A stretch of DNA of 5,624 nt, taken from positions 1 through 5,624 of the forward strand of contig CAKSAI010000224.1 of assembly GCA_934434905.1 (NCBI GenBank). The letters run 5' to 3'. A program made the translations under genes and the position numbers. Shown piece by piece: positions 1-5,624 of this stretch. The notes under the pieces are model-generated. The model saw nothing but the letters and a program-made list of their open reading frames with translations, did no database searches and was not told where the DNA came from. Source of the DNA: an uncultured Lachnospiraceae bacterium (GTDB lineage: Bacteria; Bacillota; Clostridia; Lachnospirales; Lachnospiraceae). Each line of letters begins with the position of its first letter. Position 1 is the first letter of the stretch.

Positions 1-463
1 GTGTCCAAAGAATCGGATTGCCTGTTATCCCCAGGGAAATCAGCAGGTGGTTGATCAATCCATAGCTGTCCGGCGAAAAAATATAGGACCAGACCACGCT
101 CATCGCTACTCCCGAAATAATCGATGGTGCATAGAAGACCAATGCAAATCCCTTGCGGAATTTCAGCATATTGAGTACCCATGCAGCAAAAAAGCTCAGA
201 AAATATCCGAGTGGTCCGACAACCACCGCATACACAAGCGTGTTCTTCAATGCCCGAAAGAAAATCTCATCGTTCAGGAACAGACTTTTGTAATTGCTCA
301 TACCGACAAAATCCATCATCTGAAACATGTTGTAATTTGTGAAGCTGAGAACAAAGGCGCATATCACCGGGAGCACTGTAAATATAAAAAACAGCGCCGC
401 AAAAGGGAAAAGTTCCAGATACGCAATCCAGTATTTTTTTACAAACTTTCGTGTCTTAGTCAT
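1..463 (-). CDS. Carbohydrate ABC transporter permease, MalF/UgpA type (5' part; runs off the window)
   Basis: This is the membrane subunit of a sugar ABC importer. It would form half of the translocation channel with a MalG-type partner that should lie beyond the window. My translation of the minus strand gives 154 residues from ATG at 463-461, about half the usual ~290-300. After a basic N-terminus (MTKTRKFVKKYW), hydrophobic segments lie at about residues 14-42, 70-100 and 105-128. Family hallmarks are FVGMSNYKSLF (52-62), ALKNTLVYAV (71-80) and the P-S-I-I-S-G-V stretch (113-119) followed by W125 and GLINHLL (135-141). The EAA loop that contacts the ATPase lies outside the window. The start overlaps the end of the 965-residue binding-protein gene by 8 nt and has its own GGAG nine bases upstream, so the two are almost certainly co-expressed and probably partners. 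Fold and role are clear; the sugar transported is unknown. Confidence 0.93.
   Translation of the reverse strand, partial: MTKTRKFVKKYWIAYLELFPFAALFFIFTVLPVICAFVLSFTNYNMFQMMDFVGMSNYKSLFLNDEIFFRALKNTLVYAVVVGPLGYFLSFFAAWVLNMLKFRKGFALVFYAPSIISGVAMSVVWSYIFSPDSYGLINHLLISLGITGNPILWT
456..463 (-). other. 8-nt gene overlap (ATGACTAA) between binding protein and permease
   Basis: The permease ATG (463-461) lies inside the last codons of the binding-protein gene, whose TAA stop is at 458-456. The reading frames differ. Such an overlap, with a Shine-Dalgarno sequence inside the upstream gene, favours translational coupling, so the permease is made in step with the binding protein. Confidence 0.85.
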
Positions 464-3353
464 TACCGCTTACTCCATATTCTATCTGTTTGGACTTCAG
501 TTCACGATTAATGGCCTCCACTGCCTCCTCCAACGCATCCCGCACAGTGAGATTTCCGGAAATCACCACGCTGTTAAAGGCATTGTTTATGTAACGCGTC
601 GTGTAATAGCTTCCAAGCAGCACCGGCGTCTCCGTTGCCCAAGTCCACATTTCCTCAATAACTTCTACATCGCCTTTACTCCAGTCAAGAGCCAAAAATG
701 CCTCACGATTTGCTGAGTTCCACCGAGCCTCTATTCCAATGGAGGATTCCAGTTCCCTGGAATAGGTGACCTGCGTCTCTGTAGAGCTCCACCATTTCAG
801 GAACTCCCATGCGGCACTCTTTTTTTCCTCATCCTTTGCCAGGATCATATCCGCTTCCGCCGCAAGACCTCCGCTGGAGCGGTTAATCTGACCATCCTCC
901 CAAATTCCCGGAAGGGGCGCTATTCCCCAATTGCCCAAAAGCTCAGGAGCTGCGGTACACAACTGGATATAGAAGGAAAAGGAACCAACCCCAAGCGGCA
1001 TTTCCCCTGTGCGGAAGCGCGTGAGGAAATTGGCGCTTGCCGGTGAACCATAATTGGTAAAAAGCTCCGTATATTCCTTAAAAGCCGTGTATGCCGCTTC
1101 CGAATCCAACGCAGAGGTCAAACCATCTTCTGAATAAAAACTGCCATTATTTTGATACAGAAAGATAGAAAAATCCTGTGGCATATAAAACTGCATTCCA
1201 TTCTGGTACATCTGGGGCAATACTCCGTAATAGAGATCCTCCCATGTGTCAGGCAATTTATAGCCATATTTTTCAAAAATGTCCTTCCGGTAAAACAAAC
1301 ATGTAAAATTCATGGTTTCCGGAAGCGCATATACCCCATCCTGATACTGGAAAGGGACAAAATTCTTTTCCATAAACCGCTCTTTCACATTTGAAAAATC
1401 ATCAAATTCGGAAAGATCGCATACCGCGTCGCGGATGGCGAATTCCACCGGCGAAGACGATGTTACCCCTAAAGCTACATCAGGCGCGTCACCTGAGATC
1501 AGAGACAGCAGCAATGCATTGGCGCTTCCGGCATTCAGTTGAGAACTCGGAACCACATGTATATTTACCAAAATTCCCGTCTTTGGTGTAAACTCTGCAT
1601 CAGCCAGATATTTGATGGTCTCGGCCCACTCCGTCCCCCGTGCTACCCAAACATTAATCGTCTGTGTAACCATGCTTTCATCATCCAGCGTTCCTGAAAC
1701 GCCATTGTAATCCTTTATAAAGGAGAGGACGAAATTATAACAGGAGGTATATAACTTCTCGAAAAAATTTGCCTTTCTCGCCTTTATGCTTTGATCCGGC
1801 GATGTCAGAGAAAATTCATCCAGCATAAGCGGAAGGAGCTGCATATTGCTGTAATAAGTTCCAAGATTCGTCTGCGCCGAAGTCAACTGCTCGACACGGG
1901 CAGCGATGGAGTAGGGATCCGCTCTCATCTTTTCCATTTGCGCAGCCATAGAACGGAAATTACTGCTCATAGAGGTATTCTTCACCGTAATCTGATCCAA
2001 CCGGTCAGCAAGATCTGTCAGGCTTTCGGAAACCAATTTCAAATCTCCCTCTAATGTCGGAATATTCTTGAAAAACTCATAATCATAATTTCGATCAGCA
2101 TCTCCGCCAGTAAGTTTATTGATGCTTTGAACCATATCAGAAACCATCAGAATATTATCGTACACCGCCTGTATGATGTCAGCCAGTTTTCCCAGCATTA
2201 CCGTCATGGTGAGCGTATGGTTTCCTGCTTCCAGATAGAACAGCATTTCCTCTGAATCCGTATGAAGTGTTTCTGTCTGCCATTCATCATCATACGGAAA
2301 ACAATATGCCAAAAGCTCCTGACAAGGCACTTCTCCGTCAATGGCAATCTGCCGATAAGATGGTAGTCCGTCGTTCCAATTCTGCAGAAAACGAAATGAA
2401 AGCTTATAATAACCGTCCTTTGGCACATCAAATCCAAAGGTGATACTCTGATTTCCTTCTCTCCAGCGATATCCACCCACCACATTCAACTTCTTATAGC
2501 CTAAAGCCCGTGGAACCGCCTTCGGATCAGAATTGCTTTCCATTCGGATACTGGAATCGCTCCGCTTCTGCATAGAGTCCTCTGCCTGGAAAGTCAACGC
2601 GATATCCGCCGTCTCACCCACATTCTGATAGCCTTCGAAGAGTTCAGAATACTGTTCCACTCCGGCAGCAGGCAGGATATGAAATCCATAAAAAACAATA
2701 TCAGCACTCACATAGGAAAGTGACAGTGTATGGGGGCCTTTCTGCAGGAAAAATTCCAGCGGCACTGCATAAAACCCTCCCGCGTCATATAGTGCCCGAA
2801 TCGTCCGTTCCCGCTTTTCCGCCACACTCGGCCGTATTTCATCTCCCAAGGTGTTTATCGTTATCTCCCCTACATCTTGAAAACTGCGCGGAAAAGCAAT
2901 CCGGCCTGCCTCGCTGAATGGAAGCTTTCCATCAAGGGCAAGACTTCTCACCGCATCTGACACACCGCTTCCGGTAAGGATATATTCCGCATAAATAATG
3001 TAGCGTCCATCTTCTGCGGCCGTAAATTCCCATGTCAGTGTCTCCTCCGATGCATCAGACAATATCCCTCCATCTTCCGTGAGGACTTTTTCCACCGGAT
3101 TCTTAAGCGCTGCTCCTGCTGAAACATAAATAGCTTCTCCCGTTCCGTAGGCCGGATAGGATTCACTTACTTCCCGGTAACCAGCTTCTCGTTTTACTGA
3201 ACTGTTCAAAGTTACGGCGGATGTCTCGGTTATTCCTGCGGACTGGTCTGCCTCGGCTCCAACTGTCAATCCCTGACTTATCCCGACCAACATACTTATA
3301 GCTAACAAAACAGACAGAATTCCTTTATAGGCCTTTTTCTTCTGATTGCTCAT
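456..3353 (-). CDS. Large multidomain extracellular solute-binding protein (965 aa) of a sugar ABC importer
   Basis: This is an exported substrate-capture protein, complete from ATG 3353 to TAA 456. Residues 1-35 form a signal peptide (KKK, hydrophobic core, AEA then D36) without a lipobox cysteine. Two galactose-binding-like beta-sandwich domains follow (about 60-230 and 250-390). They share an [ST]-[LI]-T-[WF]-x-F core, then DGxY, an R followed by [LI]-A-[LI]-D-G-[KE], and a late G-x-HTL strand. A mostly helical linker spans about 395-560. The C-terminal part (565-965) is a MalE-type type I binding domain: INVWVARGTEW (566-576), TPKTGILVN (589-597), ISGDAPDVALG (619-629), YALPETMNFTCLFYRKD (675-691), PDTWEDL (701-707) and APLPG (812-816). 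Usual MalE-type proteins have about 400-550 residues, so the N-terminal half is an addition. I recall similar long proteins in Bacillota with MalF/MalG permeases. The neighbouring permease supports an import role, but the ligand is unknown and the N-terminal domains could instead bind cell wall or glycan. Confidence 0.9.
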   Translation of the reverse strand: MSNQKKKAYKGILSVLLAISMLVGISQGLTVGAEADQSAGITETSAVTLNSSVKREAGYREVSESYPAYGTGEAIYVSAGAALKNPVEKVLTEDGGILSDASEETLTWEFTAAEDGRYIIYAEYILTGSGVSDAVRSLALDGKLPFSEAGRIAFPRSFQDVGEITINTLGDEIRPSVAEKRERTIRALYDAGGFYAVPLEFFLQKGPHTLSLSYVSADIVFYGFHILPAAGVEQYSELFEGYQNVGETADIALTFQAEDSMQKRSDSSIRMESNSDPKAVPRALGYKKLNVVGGYRWREGNQSITFGFDVPKDGYYKLSFRFLQNWNDGLPSYRQIAIDGEVPCQELLAYCFPYDDEWQTETLHTDSEEMLFYLEAGNHTLTMTVMLGKLADIIQAVYDNILMVSDMVQSINKLTGGDADRNYDYEFFKNIPTLEGDLKLVSESLTDLADRLDQITVKNTSMSSNFRSMAAQMEKMRADPYSIAARVEQLTSAQTNLGTYYSNMQLLPLMLDEFSLTSPDQSIKARKANFFEKLYTSCYNFVLSFIKDYNGVSGTLDDESMVTQTINVWVARGTEWAETIKYLADAEFTPKTGILVNIHVVPSSQLNAGSANALLLSLISGDAPDVALGVTSSSPVEFAIRDAVCDLSEFDDFSNVKERFMEKNFVPFQYQDGVYALPETMNFTCLFYRKDIFEKYGYKLPDTWEDLYYGVLPQMYQNGMQFYMPQDFSIFLYQNNGSFYSEDGLTSALDSEAAYTAFKEYTELFTNYGSPASANFLTRFRTGEMPLGVGSFSFYIQLCTAAPELLGNWGIAPLPGIWEDGQINRSSGGLAAEADMILAKDEEKKSAAWEFLKWWSSTETQVTYSRELESSIGIEARWNSANREAFLALDWSKGDVEVIEEMWTWATETPVLLGSYYTTRYINNAFNSVVISGNLTVRDALEEAVEAINRELKSKQIEYGVSGND
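473..476 (-). promoter_or_regulatory. Ribosome binding site for the permease (GGAG)
   Basis: GGAG sits nine bases before the permease ATG and inside the 3' end of the binding-protein gene. It supports ATG 463 as the true start. Confidence 0.75.
1674..2153 (-). other. Predicted helical linker (residues 401-560) between the beta-sandwich domains and the binding domain
   Basis: This region is rich in Leu, Met, Ala, Asp, Glu, Gln and Ser and poor in Pro and Gly, with heptad-like hydrophobic spacing, for example LVSESLTDLADRLDQI (440-455) and MAAQMEKM (469-476). It ends in an aromatic segment, YTSCYNFVLSFIKDYNG (535-551). It looks like a helical bundle or coiled-coil spacer. No catalytic motif is seen. 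The helical state is an inference from composition only. Confidence 0.5.
2154..2447 (-). other. Second galactose-binding-like domain, core region (residues 303-400 of the 965-aa protein)
   Basis: The domain opens upstream with LTFQAEDS (253-260), a typical first strand of CBM6/35-like modules. The core has SITFGFDVPKDGYYKLSFR (303-321), QIAIDGEVP (335-343), CFPYDDEW (351-358) and FYLEAGNHTL (372-381). These elements match the first domain position by position. Unlike the first domain it has two cysteines, C344 and C351, which could form a disulfide outside the cell. Confidence 0.62.
2679..3041 (-). other. First galactose-binding-like domain, core region (residues 105-225 of the 965-aa protein)
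   Basis: The core begins TLTWEF (105-110), then EDGRY (114-118), SLALDGKLPF (137-146), a polar insert with GDEIRPSVAEK (170-180), and closes with FFLQKGPHTL (201-210). This is the pattern of a carbohydrate-binding-type jelly roll, in the CBM6/35-like or galactose-binding-like superfamily. The whole domain probably starts near residue 60. Assignment to a named CBM family cannot be made by eye. It is paralogous to the second domain. Confidence 0.6.
3249..3353 (-). other. Signal peptide of the 965-aa binding protein (type I-like, no lipobox)
   Basis: Residues 1-35 show a lysine-rich start (MSNQKKKAYK), a hydrophobic core (about 11-31, GILSVLLAISMLVGI and on) and an A-x-A site at 33-35, with predicted cleavage before D36. 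There is no cysteine in the first 340 residues, so lipid anchoring of the usual Gram-positive kind is not possible. Either the protein is released, or it stays attached through an uncleaved leader or through its extra domains. Confidence 0.8.
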
Positions 3354-3365
3354 ATTTTTATACTG

Positions 3366-3374
3366 CCTTCCCTT
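3366..3374 (-). promoter_or_regulatory. Ribosome binding site for the 965-aa binding protein (AAGGGAAGG)
   Basis: A purine-rich AAGGGAAGG overlaps the TAA stop of the sialidase-fold gene and ends 12 bases before ATG 3353. The spacing is slightly long but it is the only good site, and the signal peptide starting at this ATG supports the choice. Confidence 0.6.
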
Positions 3375-4491
3375 ATATATCCTTAAGCTTCACCCTGGTA
3401 ATCTCGATGGCTTCCTTGCGTTTCGAATAAATCACATACAGGTATCCATCCTGCGCAATGCTGCTGGGATAACCATAAAGCCCATTTTTATAAAGTCCTC
3501 CAAACTTTTTTTCATAAGATTCGTCGCGCAGCACATACTGACGGCTGAAATTCTCTCCATCCTGTGAAATGCACAGCATAAGAGGGTTACGCCCCTGATC
3601 CGGGATACAGTTTCCCACATAATAATAACGTCCGTCCGGCAGTCGTCCAAAATGAAATTTACTTCTGTCATCTGTAAATTCCGTTGGAAAAGGATCGCTC
3701 CAGCTCTCGCCGTTATCAGAGCTCTCAGTACACCACAGATAAGAAGAATTTGAACGCAGCATCATATGGATCACTTCATCATCCGTCTGAAAGAAAGACC
3801 CTTCGCAAATCAAAGGTGCCTCCCACCCCCTCTTTTTTGTTACCATTGCAATAGATGCTGAATCATCATGGGGACGTTCTCCCCCGAAGGAATCTCCATA
3901 GATTCCTGCAAAGCAATACGTTCCTATGCCGCTCTGATCATCCGAATAAGGATACAGAATACTACAGGGCATCAACAGCCTGCCACTGTGAAGAAAGGAC
4001 GGCGCATGATTGGGAACTGCCGGAATATCCATGAATCTCGGTTCGCTCCAGCTAATACCGTCCCTGGTGCAGATATACCCCGTCTGTGTCCAATTGTGAT
4101 GGGTATCATCTTCTGCGAGAGGCCGAAGCGTCCCATTCTCCCGCACTTCTCCCTCGGCATACTCGTAATATCCAAAAAACAGATATAAAATATCCTGAAA
4201 CACTGCCATTCCTCCGGCAGACAAGACCGCCATGGAATATACTCCCTTTCTGCTGTCTATAATCGGAACCGCTGTTTCCCAATCCCGAAAGTTTTCAGAG
4301 ACCGACATCATAATTCGCTGTCCGCAGTCATCTTCATGCTGCGGCGATGAGGACCATGCGGCATACAGTCTTCCCTTGTAGGCCGCCACACAGGCATGAT
4401 GGTTATATCCAGCCGTTTCATTTCCTGCAAAAATCAGTTGTTTTTCTGCACGGACTTTTTGCCTTGGTTCTGCAGCTTTGCAATTTATCAT
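3373..4491 (-). CDS. Sialidase-fold (BNR/Asp-box) glycoside hydrolase-like protein, no signal peptide
   Basis: This is a complete 372-residue protein with the six-bladed propeller signature of the sialidase/BNR superfamily. A canonical Asp box, S-x-D-x-G-x-x-W, is at 257-264. Degenerate copies are at 141-148 (CTRDGISW) and 308-315 (ISQDGENF). Other family-like segments are YNHHACVAAYKGRLYAAW (29-46), E53 with GQRI (57-60), HAPSFLHSGRLLMPC (162-176), IHMMLRS with R246 (241-247), GRLPDGRYYYVGN (282-294) and YPSSIAQDGYLYVIYS (341-356). In classical sialidases the last pattern holds the nucleophilic Tyr, so Y341 is a candidate. I do not see a clear FRIP motif or a proven arginine triad, so true sialidase activity is not shown; another exo-glycosidase or lyase of this fold is possible. 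The N-terminus is polar and the chain has ten cysteines, which fits a cytosolic location. It lies 14 nt after one binding-protein gene and 19 nt before another, so its likely job is processing the imported sugar. Confidence 0.85.
   Translation of the reverse strand: MINCKAAEPRQKVRAEKQLIFAGNETAGYNHHACVAAYKGRLYAAWSSSPQHEDDCGQRIMMSVSENFRDWETAVPIIDSRKGVYSMAVLSAGGMAVFQDILYLFFGYYEYAEGEVRENGTLRPLAEDDTHHNWTQTGYICTRDGISWSEPRFMDIPAVPNHAPSFLHSGRLLMPCSILYPYSDDQSGIGTYCFAGIYGDSFGGERPHDDSASIAMVTKKRGWEAPLICEGSFFQTDDEVIHMMLRSNSSYLWCTESSDNGESWSDPFPTEFTDDRSKFHFGRLPDGRYYYVGNCIPDQGRNPLMLCISQDGENFSRQYVLRDESYEKKFGGLYKNGLYGYPSSIAQDGYLYVIYSKRKEAIEITRVKLKDI
3700..3723 (-). other. Asp-box motif of the sialidase-fold protein
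   Basis: Residues 257-264 read SSDNGESW, a full match to the S-x-D-x-G-x-x-W consensus. This motif sits in a beta-hairpin turn of propeller blades and marks the fold rather than the active site. Confidence 0.85.
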
Positions 4492-4499
4492 CCTTTATC

Positions 4500-4505
4500 T
4501 CTCCT
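4500..4505 (-). promoter_or_regulatory. Ribosome binding site for the sialidase-fold gene (AGGAGA)
   Basis: AGGAGA directly follows the TAG stop of the upstream binding-protein gene and is eight bases before ATG 4491. This is near-ideal spacing and fixes the start. It leaves no room for a terminator or promoter between the two genes. Confidence 0.85.
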
Positions 4506-5624
4506 CTACTTGTTTAAAGCCTCATTGTAAGCAGCCACTACTTCTTCCGCTCCCAGATTCTTCAGTTCTACCACGAACTGATTCCATTCCGTAATCGGCC
4601 GTGTTCCTTCTATAAATTTACGCACCTCAGAGAAGATTTTGGCATCCACATCGCTCTTTTTTGATTGTATGGTTCGGTTGACTTCAGACGGAAGCGTAAC
4701 ATCTACGAATTCCGGTTGATAATAACCTGCCTCATAATCCGCTGTCAAAATCTCCATGAATTGAGAATTGTCTTGTCCCAGTTGTGTCAAAAGTTCTCCG
4801 TTATCCCGCACCAAAGGACTGAACGAGAGAAGTCCAAGTCCATAATCGGACATCCAGTTATAGAGTGGAGAAGAGGAAGATCTGTATTTTTCCACGATTG
4901 ACGGCTCAATCGTCACATTTCCATCACTGTCTTTGTTAAAGGTCTCTCCCTCCTTTCCATAATTGCAAATATACATTCCCTCCTCACTGTAGCACCAGTC
5001 CATAAATTTTAAGAGCTTATCCTTCTGCGTACAGGACGCGTTCAGCGCATAGTATGTCTCGTACTGGTGCTTTGGATAAACAACTCCCCGCCTCTCTCCG
5101 TTGCTGTTTGCCATCAGAGGCATGATCTGCATCAGTGCAGACGGATCATTCTTCTGTAAGGCACTTGTCTGATTGGAGGCAAATCCGGCATTGTCATACC
5201 AGAAAAAAATCTTGTTGTTGTTCACGCCGGTATCCCATGTATTGGAATCCACAGATGCCCAGTTATGGTCAATGATCCCTTCATTCCAGCACTTGATCCA
5301 GAACTCCAGGATTGGGAGATAATCATCTGTTAAGGCTCCATACTGATACTGACCAATCTTCGGATCATAGCCGAAGCCAACATAGGTTCCCATGCCATAC
5401 TCCATATTTGCCAACATGTTGATTCCTGCATTTCGCCCGGAAAACGGTGTGCTATCCGGATAAATGGTTTTCAGCCGTTTCATCACTTCAAACCATTCAT
5501 CATAGGTGGTTGGCATGGCAATGTTGTTTTTCTCAAGTATATCATAACGTATCACCGGTGCCTTCGCTCCATTGGGATAGATGCCCGCATTCAGAATGGT
5601 AAGGCCATATACGCTTCCATCTAT
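4506..5624 (-). CDS. Extracellular solute-binding protein, LplA/YtcQ-like (C-terminal part; start outside the window)
   Basis: The frame is open from the window edge at 5624 to TAG at 4506, giving 372 residues; the GTG at 5555 is internal and not the start. The fragment begins IDGSVYGLTILNAGIYPNG, the inner part of a binding lobe. Features typical of LplA/YtcQ-like sugar-binding lipoproteins are PTTYDEWFEVMKRL (38-51), IIDHNW, the hinge-like KLLKFMDWCYSEEGMYICNYG, and a C-terminal FIEGTRPITEW...LKNLG...AYNEALNK (337-372). Family members are usually about 500-550 residues, so roughly 150 residues, including the lipoprotein signal, should lie upstream. Such proteins sit on the cell surface and deliver oligosaccharides to LplB/LplC-type permeases. 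The ligand cannot be told from sequence. It is followed after 14 nt by the sialidase-fold gene, which suggests a shared substrate. Confidence 0.9.
   Translation of the reverse strand: MDGSVYGLTILNAGIYPNGAKAPVIRYDILEKNNIAMPTTYDEWFEVMKRLKTIYPDSTPFSGRNAGINMLANMEYGMGTYVGFGYDPKIGQYQYGALTDDYLPILEFWIKCWNEGIIDHNWASVDSNTWDTGVNNNKIFFWYDNAGFASNQTSALQKNDPSALMQIMPLMANSNGERRGVVYPKHQYETYYALNASCTQKDKLLKFMDWCYSEEGMYICNYGKEGETFNKDSDGNVTIEPSIVEKYRSSSSPLYNWMSDYGLGLLSFSPLVRDNGELLTQLGQDNSQFMEILTADYEAGYYQPEFVDVTLPSEVNRTIQSKKSDVDAKIFSEVRKFIEGTRPITEWNQFVVELKNLGAEEVVAAYNEALNK

Noticed and set aside
47..511. Plus-strand open frame of 154 codons opposite the permease
   Set aside because: It lies antisense to a clear permease, has a composition typical of reverse-strand shadows (many His, Lys, Arg) and resembles no family I know.
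339..716. Plus-strand open frame of 125 codons across the permease/binding-protein junction
   Set aside because: It is antisense to two well-supported genes and shows no domain.
2204..2485. Minus-strand open frame of 93 codons inside the large binding-protein gene
   Set aside because: It is a different frame within a gene whose own frame gives a coherent domain; there is no convincing ribosome binding site.
3354..3372. Possible terminator or internal promoter between the sialidase-fold gene and the large binding protein
   Set aside because: The 19-nt gap contains only the ribosome binding site and an A/T-rich spacer, with no hairpin and no -35/-10 pair that I can defend.
3972..4175. Short minus-strand frame inside the sialidase-fold gene, considered as a frameshifted piece
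   Set aside because: The main frame is uninterrupted with all propeller motifs in order, so there is no frameshift to explain.
5553..5555. GTG at 5555 as the start of the LplA/YtcQ-like gene
   Set aside because: The frame stays open to the window edge and the 23 residues upstream continue the binding-protein fold; the true start is outside the window.

Overview
The window reads as part of one carbohydrate-uptake operon, transcribed entirely on the minus strand (from high to low coordinates). It suggests a Gram-positive anaerobe of the Lachnospiraceae/Clostridia type, or possibly a Paenibacillus-like Bacillota. The reasons are strong AGGAG-type ribosome binding sites, moderate base composition, tight gene packing, and solute-binding protein families that Bacillota carry in large numbers. 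Genus cannot be fixed from this sequence.

Layout in transcription order: (1) 5624-4506, the C-terminal part of an LplA/YtcQ-type extracellular sugar-binding protein whose start lies outside the window. (2) 4491-3373, a complete 372-residue sialidase-fold (BNR/Asp-box) protein with no signal peptide, so probably a cytosolic glycoside-processing enzyme. (3) 3353-456, a complete 965-residue exported solute-binding protein. It carries two tandem galactose-binding-like beta-sandwich domains and a long helical linker ahead of a MalE-type binding domain. (4) 463-1, the N-terminal half of a MalF/UgpA-type sugar permease that runs off the window. The junctions are 14 nt, 19 nt and an 8-nt overlap, each with its own ribosome binding site. 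No terminator or promoter is visible between genes, so co-transcription is very likely.

Working model: binding proteins capture a glycan or oligosaccharide outside the cell, MalF/MalG-type permeases import it, and the intracellular sialidase-fold enzyme acts on the imported sugar. The most notable points are two unrelated types of solute-binding protein in one operon, the multidomain build of the 965-residue protein with no lipoprotein cysteine, and the leaderless sialidase-fold gene between them. The long binding-protein family resembles one I recall from Bacillota genomes, so its architecture is probably not unique to this locus. Its substrate and the role of its N-terminal domains are unknown to me. 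There is no gene-free stretch above 20 bases, and I see no RNA gene, mobile element or CRISPR array.
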